In this document: positions 46,101 through 57,880 of the stretch, one piece after another
Layout of the letters: every line of letters begins with the position of its first letter
Position numbering within the stretch: the stretch's first letter is position 1
NCBI GenBank assembly: GCA_036435485.1
Contig: CM071597.1
Span: 8,239,881 to 8,303,880 of the forward strand
Origin: Saposhnikovia divaricata
Lineage: Eukaryota > Streptophyta > Magnoliopsida > Apiales > Apiaceae
Direction: 5' to 3'
Length of the DNA stretch: 64,000 bases
Notes under the pieces: model-generated
Told to the model about the DNA's origin: nothing
Database searches by the model: none
Seen by the model: the letters and a program-made list of their open reading frames with translations, nothing else
Translations under genes and position numbers: made by a program

Positions 46101-48386
46101 TCTCCTTTGTTTGAGATGACAAAATCACGTTCCGGGGAGCCTAGAAGTTCTTTCAAGGAGTGTTGACTAAAGGCCATTTTGTCTTTGGCCTTCAGGAACG
46201 CTATCCTATCCTCGCTGAAAGGATAAGCCTCAGATCCATAAGTCAGAAATAGTTTTTCAGAAAAAGTGTCCACGACCAAGCCTTTTCCTGCTTTTGAATG
46301 AATGTGAACCATCCTAGGGCTACGTAATACGCCCAAGTGACCAAATCTACTTTTTAGACGCTTTCTAGATTTTATATCTGAGAATGGTATGGCAGCCCAT
46401 GATGGAAATTTAGAAACTATATCATCAAACTTCCCTTGAAGAGTAAGAAGATCTTGTCGGAGATCTCCATCATAGGTAGTAACCTCATCAACAACCATTA
46501 CAACCTCAAAGCAGTTCTTACACTTTAAATCATTAATAGTGTCAATCAAGGATTCTTTGAACATCCTATCAGGAGGATGTACATCAACATGGTAATGGAA
46601 AGGCAGAAAGTATAAAACAATAAATTTCCCTTCCAACTGTTCAGCCGTAACCTGCAATATTAAAAGTAAACAAAAGAAGCTGACACCCGAGGCATTTTGC
46701 AAAACTGCGATAATGTACAATGATACATAGCCATACCGGTTTCGGGTCATTATATCTAATGAGGTAATCTCTCTCTTTGGTGAACAGAAGCTCTGATATA
46801 TCAACAAGATTCCCTTTTTCAATCACCTTTTCTTTCTCCGAATCACATTCACCTCCTATTTTCGATTCCTCTGAGTGCTTTGCTCTCCATTCATCATATG
46901 TCAAACCTTGAATTATTAAAAAGAGATTACAAATTTACAATCAAGTGGAAAGCACTACAGTAAAACCTCGATAAATTAATAACCTAGGACAAATTAATAA
47001 TAAATAAGTAGTAATAACAACAATGAAATACTAGAAAAGATTACAGACCTCCAATGGAATTAAAGGGGTGGCTGTAAGAAGAAAATCGAAGATGGCGGCT
47101 GCTAGATGATGTTGGTGGTGGCAGTGGCGGAGCCAGGGTCCAAGTAAAGTGGGGTCCAAATTTTTTTTCATACATAACATAGGTAAGTTTTTACAAAAGT
47201 TACATATTACAACAACATTCTTCTTTTCTTCATGCTTTGAAACCTCTGCATGATTTCTTCATTGCTGATTGTTTCGAAAACATCTCTTTCAATATAGGTT
47301 ACTAGACAGTCGTTCAACCAAGTATCTCCCATTGCATTTCGAAGAACAATTTTTATGAGATTCATAGCTGAAAATGCCCTCTCAACAGTAGCTGTTGCAA
47401 CCGGCAAGATTAATACTAGTTTCACTAACATATAAACCAACGGAAATCCCAAATCTTTTTGTTTCAGAACCATCTTTTGAGCTAGTTCTGCGACTCCTTT
47501 TAAATCACTAAAATCATTGTCGCTTCTCATATTAACAATGTAATTATCAAGCTGATCGTCAAGGGCCAGAAGACTTATTTCATTAAACTCCAGTGGATAT
47601 AATTTAGCTAGTTGGATCAGTTTTCATTAAACTCTAGTGGATATAATTTAGCTAGTTGGTCCCTTAGTTAGATATGCTATTCTGATTTTCTCCCGCTCAG
47701 CTGAATCAAAACCAATTGTTGACATACAGGGTCTACGACCAGATCAGCGATGACTTGTTCAGATATATTAGTGTTGTCTACCGATGTTTGTTCTTGCACA
47801 GGTGCACTTCCAGAACCTTGAATCTTAACACATACAAATAAATAAGAAACACTTTCTAGTTCCTAATATTTATCCTAAAAACATAAGATAAATTCAAGCA
47901 TATATAAGATACCCAAACAAGTATTTAGAAATTTGGGGAAAACATACCTAACAATATGAACTTAAGAAGGCTGATCTTGGAGTTTAATTTAATTGATTGA
48001 AATCAAAAAGGAGTTAGGATCAAGCCCCTTAGGATCTTCTGGACTCTGGACTTTGACGCTGGAGTGTGGTTCTTTACAAATGAGTTTCTTAATTTTGGGA
48101 ATTGAGATATATCACGAATGAGGTTGTTATCCTTTTTTACTGGTCCCAATTGTCCCCTGGCTCCATTAATATAATACAGTACTAGATATATTATATATAA
48201 AAATATAGGTAATTTTTTAAAAAAAAATTCAAGTGGAGTCCATGGCCCTCACTAGACCCCTTTGTATCCGCCCCTGGGTGGTGGTGTCTGAATATAAAAA
48301 TTATTATAGTCGAACCTCATCATCACTCTTCTTCTTCTTCTTGCAACCATCAATTGTCTTAGTAAAAAACTTCTCGCCAACATCAT
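43112..48386 (-). CDS. Nucleoredoxin-like protein, five exons, first coding exon split by a hAT transposon
   Basis: Exons on the minus strand: 1 at 48386-48277 plus 47113-47049 (interrupted), 2 at 46906-46737, 3 at 46651-46097, 4 at 44938-44432, 5 at 43648-43112. All splice sites are GT-AG and all phases agree. Counting one copy of the 8-bp duplication, the coding length is 647 codons plus stop. Three thioredoxin-like modules are visible (starts near KFIVLYFLP, KVVALYFYE, KRVIFLFEG), with family phrases such as RDFVISNKGEEV and MPWLALPFKD. None has the WCxxC redox motif, so a classic oxidoreductase role is doubtful. The N-terminus is Arg/Ser-rich without acidic residues for 24 codons, like an organelle transit peptide (inference). 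With the transposon present, the frame meets a TAG about eight codons into it. Confidence 0.85.
43700..44032. mobile_element. Foldback MITE in intron 4 of the nucleoredoxin-like gene
   Basis: TGAATTGT flanks both sides (43692-43699, 44033-44040). The core is a long palindrome: GGGATACCCAACTGGTAATT on the left is matched on the right by AATTACCAGTTGGGTATCCC. The duplicate fragment at about 32518 has the empty site with one TGAATTGT. Confidence 0.82.
44939..46096 (-). other. Intron 3 of the nucleoredoxin-like gene
   Basis: 1,158 bp, AT-rich, no gene inside. A short GC-richer patch lies at 45605-45680. No clear transposon ends. Confidence 0.75.
47122..48276 (-). mobile_element. Internally deleted hAT transposon (1,155 bp)
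   Basis: The ends are CAGTGGCGGAGCCAGGG on the left and the inverted CAGGGGCGGATACAAAGGG on the right. GGTGGTGG lies on both sides (47114-47121, 48277-48284), an 8-bp duplication. It keeps the end of a hAT transposase and a short N-terminal piece, with the catalytic middle deleted, like a Ds-type derivative. Confidence 0.95.
47207..47613 (-). pseudogene. hAT transposase C-terminal dimerisation domain
   Basis: The minus-strand frame reads LYPLEFNEISLLALDDQLDN, then LVLILPVATATVERAFSAMN and DTWLNDCLVTYIERDVFETI. These are the hAT dimerisation hallmark (ATVERxFS and WLND). Upstream, past a 34-bp tandem direct repeat (47584-47617 with 47625-47658), a piece of the N-terminal TTF-type region remains (FDSAEREKIRIAYLTKGP, about 47665-47720). 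The zinc finger proper and catalytic core are gone, so no active enzyme can be made from it. Confidence 0.9.
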
Positions 48387-48473
48387 TGTTTTCCTTTCCT
48401 ACCTTATAACTACCCTATGCGGCGCCGGCGAATCCCCTTTTAGTACCAAAGCTATCCAGTTGAAATATTAGTA

Positions 48474-48694
48474 TGGGCATTCACCCTGCCCGCCCGGTCC
48501 GATTCGATCCCCGCACCAAACGGGACGGCGAATTGGGGATTTTTTCGGATACGGACCGGAAAGTGGGGACAATTTCAAAAAAAACCGGGAAGCGGGCCGG
48601 GGCCGGGATTTTATGTCTCTCCGGTCCGATCCCCAACCCCGCCCCGATTTTCTCCACCCGACCCAATTTTCAATCCCGGAATCGATTTCACCTT

Positions 48695-48737
<43 letters not shown>

Positions 48738-49055
48738 CCTTTACTCCATACAGAACGCTCTTATATAACAAACAACAAAGAACACCATAGATCTATTAGA
48801 ACCTTTGGCCCCGCCGGGGATACCCAATACAAAAAGTTGTTATTTTTTTACCCTCTATCAAGTCAAAAAAAATTGAAAATTACTGTTCATTGATGAAGTC
48901 ATCAATGAACAGTGAATTTTCAATTTTTTGCTGGTTTGCTAGAGGGTAAAAAAATAACAACTTTTTGTATTGGGTGCTATGACGGAACTCTTAAATTATA
49001 TTAGATATGAGGTGTTCTTTATTGTTTGTTATATAAGGTGTTTGCTATGGAGTGC

Positions 49056-49118
<63 letters not shown>

Positions 49119-49506
49119 CTACTACTTTGTAATGTTTAGATGTCAAAAAGAAATTTTTAGAGGTAACATATATACTTGTGAATATGAAGATATATTTATT
49201 ATATGATTAATGTGATGAAAAAACGTTGTAACGCAACATCTAATCGAGCTATAGTTGCTTTTCACAATATATCACAAGAAAATATGATTTCAAACTCACT
49301 AGTTAGTGTTTAAAATTATTTAAGATATTATTTTTTATTTAAAATGAAATTCACCTCGGGGATCCCCGTTACCCCTTTGGGCCGGGGATGAGGAATAAAA
49401 AATAATCCGCGACGGGGAGCGGGTCGGGGACGGGGATTAGGTTTGAATTCGTGGATGAGGGCGGGGATAGCACTCCCCGGCCCCGAAATGTCCCGATGCC
49501 CATCCC
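48474..49506. mobile_element. hAT-like MITE with nested foldback
   Basis: TATTAGTA flanks both ends (48466-48473, 49507-49514). The inner ends TGGGCAT and ATGCCCATCCC are inverted, but the left end seems to lack a few terminal bases. Subterminal DNA is rich in CGGGGA-type repeats around a (TA)n core. It lies 88 bp upstream of the nucleoredoxin-like start codon, inside its promoter region. Confidence 0.78.
48736..49058. mobile_element. Foldback element nested in the (TA)n tract
   Basis: The arms match over CTCCATA, TTATATAACAAACAA and AAAGAACACC, and further in ACCCAATACAAAAAGTTGTT and TTTTTTACCCTCT; the centre is a TACTGTTCAT...ATGAACAGT palindrome (48881-48913). (TA)n lies on both sides (48700-48735, 49059-49114). 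No gene. Confidence 0.85.
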
Positions 49507-49514
49507 TATTAGTA

Positions 49515-50421
49515 AAGTACATGGTGACGGGTTGATTTCAGTTGTTGATAAGATAATTTATTTAAGATTATTTTAAGAAGATGCTTTTCCTCAGATTATT
49601 TGAGATTCTGAGACAAGCAAGCAATTGGCTTAATATTTTCATAGTACTGTATGTTGTGATTTCTAATTGATTTGTTTCCATATATATATATAAGACAAAC
49701 TCTTCTTTGATTGATCACGAGGCTAGGAAGAATAACAATATACAAGATAAATTAAAAGAAGACTAATTGAGTATAGAGGATGTAGAAGATTTATATGGTT
49801 AACGGTCGCCTTACGTCATAACGCAGATAAAGTTCTTGAGTTGCACTGATGTTTTATGATAAAACAAGTATTATGCTAGTAATTTTTTAGTATCAGGTTT
49901 CGTGGTGTCTCTTTTTATGTATTCTAGATTATAGAAGTTTAAGACCGTAAATCTTTAGAGGTTATTTCACTTCAATATTTCAAAAGGGTCATCGATTTCA
50001 TTTCGGTATCATTTGAATCACTAAAGTCATAATAAATATCAAATAGATAACTCTAAGGTTGTGTTTGGTTGGGGAGAACGGAATGGAATGGAATGAATAG
50101 AAATTAAAAGAACAAAATGAACATGAGAGGTAAGATTTTAAAAAAAATGAGTGGGTGTAAATTTTGTATGATAGGATTTGGGAAGAAAATAGGTTGGAGG
50201 GAGAATGGATCATTCCTTTTCAAATTGATGGGTTTAAACTTTAGCTTAGGTGGTTAGGAATGGAATGATGTAAGAAATGAATTTTTTAAACATTTAACTA
50301 TATTCTTATTCAAATTTCATTCCATTCCCTCCAATTTGATTCACCCCAACCAAACACAATATAAGTATATGTTCAAAAAATAAAAGTAATCTTTTGCTAA
50401 TTCTGCACATTTTTCTTGAAT
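49515..50421. other. Intergenic, no gene seen
   Basis: AT-rich DNA. A G/A-rich stretch at 50060-50100 and its inverted counterpart near 50310-50355 (TTGTGTTTGG... with ...CCAAACACAA) suggest an undefined MITE of about 300 bp, not resolved. Confidence 0.4.
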
Positions 50422-50426
50422 GCTTC

Positions 50427-51716
50427 TGATATGGGCTAAAAGTAAGCCTTAAAGACACCTTTAATGTGGTATTAATTATACCCGGAATGGTCCAAACGTG
50501 GGGCCCACCAGATGGGCCCAAACCCTATTTATAATATTAATTTCGTAATTAATATTAAGGGTAATAAACAGCTCAGCAAATAAGAGTTGGACCTCTATAG
50601 CTTAATCGCCCTTTATTTAAGGACTAAGGGGTGATAATTCTAAAGCAATTACGAGTAACCAAAGATAATCAACAACTGCTTCCTTTAGGTTATAAGCACT
50701 GCACTTTTATAAACCAAATGGAGAATTTATCTCCACAAATTTGTCAAGGACAAAACAAAACCTGCTAAGGGAAATCCTCATTTTCCAAACCAAACCAAAC
50801 GTACCCAGTTGGATTACTTTAGCCTGGTTGTGTAATAAGAGTAAAGAAAGGTATAATTAATTATCAGTCAAGTCCGTAATCTTGGAATAAGATAGACGTA
50901 GTGTACGAGCTAATAATGAATGGCCTTGTTTAGATAGGCGTGAGTGTTTGTAAGCAACTACTTGGGCTTATGAGCCAAATCACTTGGCAGGGCTATCTAA
51001 CTATATAACTCAATCTCAATAAACTATTACTAACACCCTAATATGATTGATTGATTCTGCTAAGAAGCACTAATATGTAATATTAGTGCACTTTTATAAG
51101 CACTGCACTTTTATAAACCAAATGGAGAATTTATCTCCACAAATTTGTCAAGGACAAAACAAAACCTGCTAAGGGAAATCCTCATTTTCCAAACCAAACC
51201 AAACGTACCCAGTTGGATTACTTTAGCCTGGTTGTGTAATAAGAGTAAAGAAAGGTATAATTAATTATCAGTCAAGTCCGTAATCTTGGAATAAGATAGA
51301 CGTAGTGTACGAGCTAATAATGAATGGCCTTGTTTAGATAGGCGTGAGTGTTTGTAAGCAACTACTTGGGCTTATGAGCCAAATCACTTGGCAGGGCTAT
51401 CTAACTATATAACTCAATCTCAATAAACTATTACTAACACCCTAATATGGTAGGATTCTGAGACTTGTCTACCAAGTCTCAGAATCCTACCATAATTCTA
51501 AGGCTTCTCAACTTATATAAAGGGTCAGACCCCTCATCTCAGAACGACGTTTTTTGGCTTGATCTTTGATATTCATCAAAGTACGTAGGCATCTTGTGAA
51601 GGCAGAGTCAGCCACGAGCACAAGAGCAGCCATTAAAGCACGAAGCTCACACACCTTTGCATTAAATACATAAACCCTAGCTGCAATACTAGTAGCCTAG
51701 TTTTTATTCCACAACA
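50427..51716 (+). repeat. 5' LTR of the Tat element, rearranged
   Basis: Both ends match the 3' LTR (TGATATGGGC ... TTCCACAACA). The middle has lost about 95 bp and gained about 860 bp made of two copies of the dispersed repeat also at 41164-41690. The copies are a tandem duplication of period 404 (50691 and 51095). The insert ends in a 22-bp perfect hairpin. Confidence 0.93.
51446..51494. repeat. Perfect 22-bp hairpin at the rearrangement junction
   Basis: The left arm 51446-51467 (TATGGTAGGATTCTGAGACT plus TG) is the exact reverse complement of 51473-51494, with a 5-base loop TCTAC. The 3' LTR has only the inner 6-bp stem at this place. Confidence 0.95.
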
Positions 51717-51718
51717 TT

Positions 51719-51735
51719 TGGCACCGTCTGTGGGA
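51719..51735 (+). other. Primer-binding site of the Tat element
   Basis: TGGCACCGTCTGTGGGA follows the LTR end after two T. The form is usual for Tat-lineage elements. I do not assign the priming tRNA. Confidence 0.65.
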
Positions 51736-51749
51736 CGACAACATCAACC

Positions 51750-54700
51750 ATGGTTCAAACACGAAGGACAACATCAACCGAGGCCGTGCCCCTTAACTCT
51801 GCTCCACCAGCCACTTCTGATCCGCTCATCGTCACTGAGGAAGGACAAATACTCCTATCAACAGGGACGGCCATTCAACCTCTGCCCACTCAGCCCCCAG
51901 GGACGACTCCCCATGTAGAGAGGACCCACTCAGTGATTGTCCATCAAGGCCAAGAAACTAACCCTCTCCAGATGGTGGTTTCTCCTCTTGGTAACGTTGA
52001 TCGCACATGGGTACAGATCCATACTACGGATCTCCCTTTGAACACCAACCCTATGTATGGGCTGCCTAACTATCCCCCTCGACGAAGGGAACCTGGACCG
52101 AGCGGACATGCCTTACAGATCCGGGATCGAGAATATGATGATTACTCGGGTCCCTATACTGATGATTCATCATCATCTGAGGATGATGATCGAGATGAAG
52201 CCCCGAGGAGGCGACGTGCTAGCAATGAACCTCTAAGAAGAACGCGAAGAATCCATGATGGACCTCCACAAACGATTGAGGAGAGGATTAAGGCTCATGA
52301 GGCTGAGATCCAAAGGCTGAAGGATGATATAGCAAGGGAACAGGCAAGACAGAGTCTGACTCGACCCCCTCCAATCTCAGGAAGGATTCCCGTTATAAAT
52401 TTGGAGAGGTCCTCAAGAAGACAGAAGAGGGTTGATGTCCCAACAAGAGAAGCTATGAGGGTGGAAACCCCCAGGAGTAACCCCAAAGATCTGATGCCAC
52501 TTGGGGACCCTGACGATCCCACACCTCCGTTTACTGAGGAGGTGATGAATGCCCACATCTCAAGGAAGTTTAAGATGCCAACTATTAAGGCCTATGATGG
52601 AACGGGCGATCCCGCAAATCATGTCAGAACATTCTCAAACGCACTACTACTGCAGCCTGCTAGTGATGCCTTAAAGTGTAGGGCGTTCCCTCAAAACTCT
52701 GTCAGGCATGGCTCAAAGATGGTATAGCCGTCTACCTGCAAACTCGATTGGCTCTTTTAAGGAGTTGAGCGCTGCCTTAATCAGCCAATTCATCAGTGGG
52801 AGAATTCATGAGAAAAGTTCTGCATCCCTTATGTATGTGGTGCAGGGAAAGAATGAGAACTTAAGGGATTATCTCAAGCGATTCACCAAGGAGACGTTGA
52901 ATATCACCGATCTGGAAAATAAGGTGGCCATGGTAGCCCTGGAACACGGAACCACTGACCTCTTCTTCAAAAGGTCTTTGGCAAAACACCCTCCTGAGAA
53001 CATGGCCGAGCTCCAGAGAAGAGCCGATAAATATATCAAGGCTGAGGACAGCATTAAGAAGGAAACCACAGGAGGTAATGGCAAGGGCTCTAATGATTCA
53101 AAGAAAAGAAAGTCAGAACAAGAGTACGACGCTAGGGACAAGTATCCCCGGACTGGCAAGGACTCCGATTCATCACCCAAGAAGGGTTTTGGGCCAAGGT
53201 TTTCTGATTATGCAAGGTTGAACGCTCCTAGGAGTCAAATTTTGTTGGACAATGAGAAGGATAAGGACTTTCGTTGGCCTAAACCGCTCAGGGGTGACCC
53301 CGAAAAGAGAAACAAAGATCTGTATTGTAGATTCCATAAGGATGTGGGGCATGACACAGATGACTGCAGACAATTAAAAGATGAAATTGAATTCTTAATC
53401 AGGAAGGGAAAGTTAAACAAGTTCACCAAGGGTGAAGACCGTGGAACCCAGAAAAGGGATTATGATAGAAGAGACGGTGATAGGAGGGATAACGATCGCA
53501 ATCGTAACCCGCAGCCTCGAGGGCCAGTAATCAATATGATTTGGGGAGGACCAACAGCGGCCGGTACTACCCGAAACTCTCGAAAGGCTTATGCCAGAGA
53601 AGTAATGCACATCACAGGAGAAGCCCCGAAGCGAGCTAAGACTGAGGCAGTGATTGGTTTTGATGATTCAGACCTTGAAGGGGTGAAATTCCCCCATGAC
53701 GACCCGTTGGTCATAACTCCTGTAATTGGAAACTCGGAAGTGAAGCGAGTCCTGATAGACAATGGAGCTTCCGTCGATATCTTGTTTCATGATGCTTTTT
53801 TGAGGATGGGGTATACTGACTCTCAACTAACCCCGACTAATATGCCGATCTACGGATTTAAAGGAGTTGAGTCCAAGGTTGAGGGGACCATTCAGCTGCC
53901 CATGACAATAGGGCAAGAACCTAAGGAAGCCACCCAGATGCTAAACTTTCTAGTAATTAAGGCTGCCTCAACGTACAATGCAATCTTAGGGAGAACCTGA
54001 CTTCATGCATTCAAGGCTGTTGCCTCTACTTATCACATGAAGGTCAAATTTCCAACCAGGAATGGTGTTGGGGAACAAAAAGGAGATCAGAAAATGGCCA
54101 GGAGTTGCTATGTGGCTGCTTTGAGAGCTGATGGAACCGGGGGGCAGGTACTCCCGATTGAAGACATGGATGTCCGTGGTGATGATGAACACCGAGGAAA
54201 GCCAGCAGAGGACTTAATACCTATCCCTCTGGAGCTAGGCGACCCTGAGAAGGTAACTTATATTGGAGCCTCTTTGAAAGAACCCCTGAAGGGCAAGTTG
54301 ATAGAGTTCTTACAGAAGAATAGCGACGTTTTCGCTTGGACAGCAGCTGATATGCCAGGGATTGATCCCCAACTTATAACTCATAGATTGAATGTCGACC
54401 CTAATCGGAAGGTAGTACAGCAGAAGAAGAGAAATTTTGCTCCGGAAAGGCAAGAGGCCATTAAGCAAGAAGTGGATAAGCTCTTGGAGGCTGGTTTTAT
54501 TGAAGAAATTCAGTTTCCCGAATGGTTAGCAAACCCTGTGATGGTCAAGAAAGCGAATGGGAAGTGGAGGATGTGTATAGACTTCACTGACCTGAATGAT
54601 GCATGCCCAAAGGATTGTTTCCCTCTGCCAAGAATAGATATGTTGATAGATGCCACAGCTGGACATGAGATGCTGAGCTTCATGGATGGATTCAGCGGCT

Positions 54701-57465
54701 ATAATCAGATTAAGATGCACAAGGATGACATCCCTAAGATATCCTTCATAACCGGCTTTGGTGTTTTCTGCTATCTTGTTATGGCGTTTGGTTTAAAGAA
54801 TGCGGGAGCTACTTACCAACGATTGGTGAATAAGATATTTGCCCATCTGATTTGAAAAACCATGGAGGTTTATGTCGATGATATGCTGGTTAAAAGCTTG
54901 GTCAAGGCAGACCATATCAAGCACCTCAGAGAGGCATTCGAAGTGCTGAAGCACCACAAGATGATGTTGAATCCAGCCAAGTGTGCCTTTGGCGTTGGAT
55001 CAGGCAAATTTTTGGGTCTGATGGTTTCTAAAAGAGGCATAGAGGCCAACCCCGACAAGATCAAGGCGATCTTAGACATGGAACCCCCGCGCTCTATAAG
55101 AGATGTGCAGAAGTTGACAGGCCGGGTAGCGGCTTTAGGAAGATTCATCTCCAAGTCTGGTGACAAATGCTTGCCTTTCTTTCAAGCATTGAAGAAAGTG
55201 AAAAATTTTGAGTAGACCCCTGAGAGCCAAGAGGCCTTTGAGCAATTGAAGAAATACATGGTTGAAGCCCCATTATTGACCAAACCAAGTCCTGGAGAGA
55301 CTCTTTGTCTATACCTGGCGGTATCTGAACAAGCCCTGAGTGCTGTCCTTATTCGGGAAGAGGAGAAAGTCCAGAAACCTATCTACTATGTAAGCAAAGT
55401 ATTGCATGGGGCTGAGTTGAATTACTCACCCATAGAAAAGTTTGCTTTGGCATTAGTAACTGCCTCAAGGAAATTACGACCTTACTTCCAGGCACATAAG
55501 ATTCAAGTTCTGACGAACCAACAGTTGAGGAACATATTGCATAGCCCTAAGGCTAGTGGAAGGCTAATTAAATGGGCGATTGAGTTAGGAGAATTCGATA
55601 TCACATACAAGCCTCGGACAGCCATTAAGGCTCAGGCATTGGCTGACTTCGTGGTTGAATGTACAATTAACAACCAAGAAGTCGGGGGGCAAGAGATAAT
55701 GACTACCCCTGGGCAAGAGAAAAAAGAAGAGGAACTTACACCTGATCTAAAGGAATATTGGGTGCTCTATTTTGATGGAGCATCAAAAACAAAATCTAGT
55801 GGTGCAGGTTTGGTTTTGCAAAGCCCCGATGGGTTCACAGTTGAGTATGCTTTAAAGTTGGATTTTCCTACTACTAACAATGAGGCGGAGTATGAGGCAT
55901 TAATAGCTGGTTTAGGTTTAGCTAGAATCATGAGGGTCAGAAACCTCAAAGTTTGTGGAGATTCATGACTTGTGATATCCCAAGTAAATGGTGAATTCGA
56001 AGCTAAGGATGAGACTATGGCGAAATACCTGAGAGTGGTGAAGGCTGTTATGTCTCAGTTTGAGGAGTGTCATGTTGAACACATCCCGAGAGAAGAAAAC
56101 GTTAAGGCCGATGCCCTGTCTAAGTTTGCTTCTTCTGAAATAGAAAATTATGCTGGGAGTGTCTACTTTCAGGTCTTGAAGGCCCCGACCGTTAACGCAA
56201 AGTTAGTGGCACCAATTGATATAGGAGGCTCTTGGATAGATCCTATCAAGGCACACCTGGAGACCGGGTGGCTCCCAGACAATGCCATGGAGGCACGAAA
56301 ACTCTCAGTAAGAGCGTTGAGATATACTTTGATTGAGGGTATTCTGTACAAAAGGTCGTTTGTCATCCCGTACTTGAAGTGTCTAAGGCCTCTAGAGGCA
56401 AGGGAAGCATTGGAGGAAGTTCATGAAGGGATCTGTGGGCAACACTTGGGGGGCAGAGCCCTAGCTCACAAGATAATTCGTTTAGGGTTTTATTGGCCGG
56501 AGATGTTGGCTGATACACAAAACTATGTCAAGAGATGTGAGAGATGCCAGAAGCATGCCCCAATTGTGAGGCAACCGCCTGAGATGTTGACCTCGATTAA
56601 CTCTCCCATTCCATTTGCAATGTGGGGGATGGATATACTTGGACCCTTTCCCATGGCTTCAGCACAGAGGAAATTCCTGATAGTGGCCATTGATTACTTC
56701 ACTAAGTGGATTGAGGCTAAACCCCTGGCCAAGATAACCACCAAGCAAGTTTCCCAGTTCTTTTGGGAGAACATCATTTGCAGATACGGAATCCCACGAA
56801 TCCTTGTGACAGACAATGGGATACAGTTCAATAATGAGGAGTTTAAGAAGTATTGTGAAGAGAATGCGATTGAGCTCCGTTTTACCTCAGTGGCACATCC
56901 ACAAGCCAATGGGCAAGCTGAGGTAGCTAACCGAATTATCCTTGATGGACTGAAGAAGAGGGTCGAGCGCTCTAGGAACACTTGGGTAGATGAACTGCTG
57001 CCCATACTTTTGGCGTATCGCACCACTTGTAAGGTAACAACTGGAGCAACCCCATTTTTGCTGGCTTATGGAGCCGAGGCCGTTGTGCCTTTGGAGATCA
57101 TGCAAGCATCACCTCGAATCGAGGCATATGAGCCAGAAACTAATGAAGAAGGGATGAGACTGGCCCTGGATTTAATTGACGAGGTTAGAGATGAAGCTAA
57201 TGCTAGGAATGCTGAGTATCAGAAGAGAGCCTCTTTTCATTACAACCAGAGAGTTAAAGAAAGATTTTTTCGACAAGGCGACATGGTTCTGAGGAAGATT
57301 GAAGCCTCAGGAGTTGGCCAAAAAGGAAAGTTAGCACCAAACTGGGAAGGACCGTATCTAGTCAGAAAGGTGTTAGGACGAGGATCTTACAAGTTAGAAA
57401 CCTTGGATGGGGTTGAGGTGCCCCGAACTTGGCATGCTGTGAACCTCAAAGTTTATTATGTTTAA
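51750..57465 (+). pseudogene. Tat-lineage Gag-Pol with one frameshift and four stops
   Basis: Gag starts at 51750 (acidic and Arg-rich N-terminus). A one-base frameshift lies in an A run near 52690-52695, and the rest follows in one frame to 57465. Stops lie at 53998-54000, 54853-54855, 55213-55215 and 55966-55968. Parts: Gag core (WYSRLPANSIGSFKELS), knuckle-like CRFHKDVGHDTDDC, protease (VLIDNGASVDIL), reverse transcriptase with YVDD (MEVYVDDMLVKS), ordinary RNase H (about 55246-55670), archaeal-type RNase H (YFDGASKTKSSGAG, TTNNEAEYEAL), integrase HHCC and core (MDILGPFP, VTDNGIQFNNEEF). The two RNase H domains define the Tat lineage. It cannot make a full polyprotein. Confidence 0.95.
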
Positions 57466-57880
57466 GTTCTTTTGACAAAGGCTTGAACTTTTATCTATTT
57501 ATTAGGAATAATGTTCGAATGAAACCATTATAGAGCATGTTGCTCCCAGTAGTTGATAGAGTATCTATGTAAGGGTTGAACCCATTTTATTGATGTCCTT
57601 TGACAGCATAATGGAATTTATTCTGTTTTCTCTATTGGTTATCCTTCCTTGCTAAAACAAACGAAAGACGAATGATGGACCAACTTGTGAGTTTAGTACC
57701 AGCCAGGAGGCCAAGTGCTCAAAAATTCTAAAGTATTAACAAACTATGAGCAAAAGCAAGAAAAATGAACGGAAACAAACTGCATAAATAGTTAAGTTAA
57801 AAATTACAAAGGCCCGAAGGCTATTAAGTCAAACGGTGGAAACCCAGAGTTCAGAAAAGCAAAAGATAAATAAATAAATC
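57466..57880. other. Spacer between integrase and the antisense gene
   Basis: Non-coding. It would hold the 3' end of both convergent transcripts. No terminator signal stands out. Confidence 0.5.

Noticed and set aside
48401..48410. GTTATAAGGT as TATA box of the nucleoredoxin-like gene
   Set aside because: It lies only about 15 bases before the ATG, too close for the normal start-site spacing. The true promoter may be displaced by the MITE at 48474.
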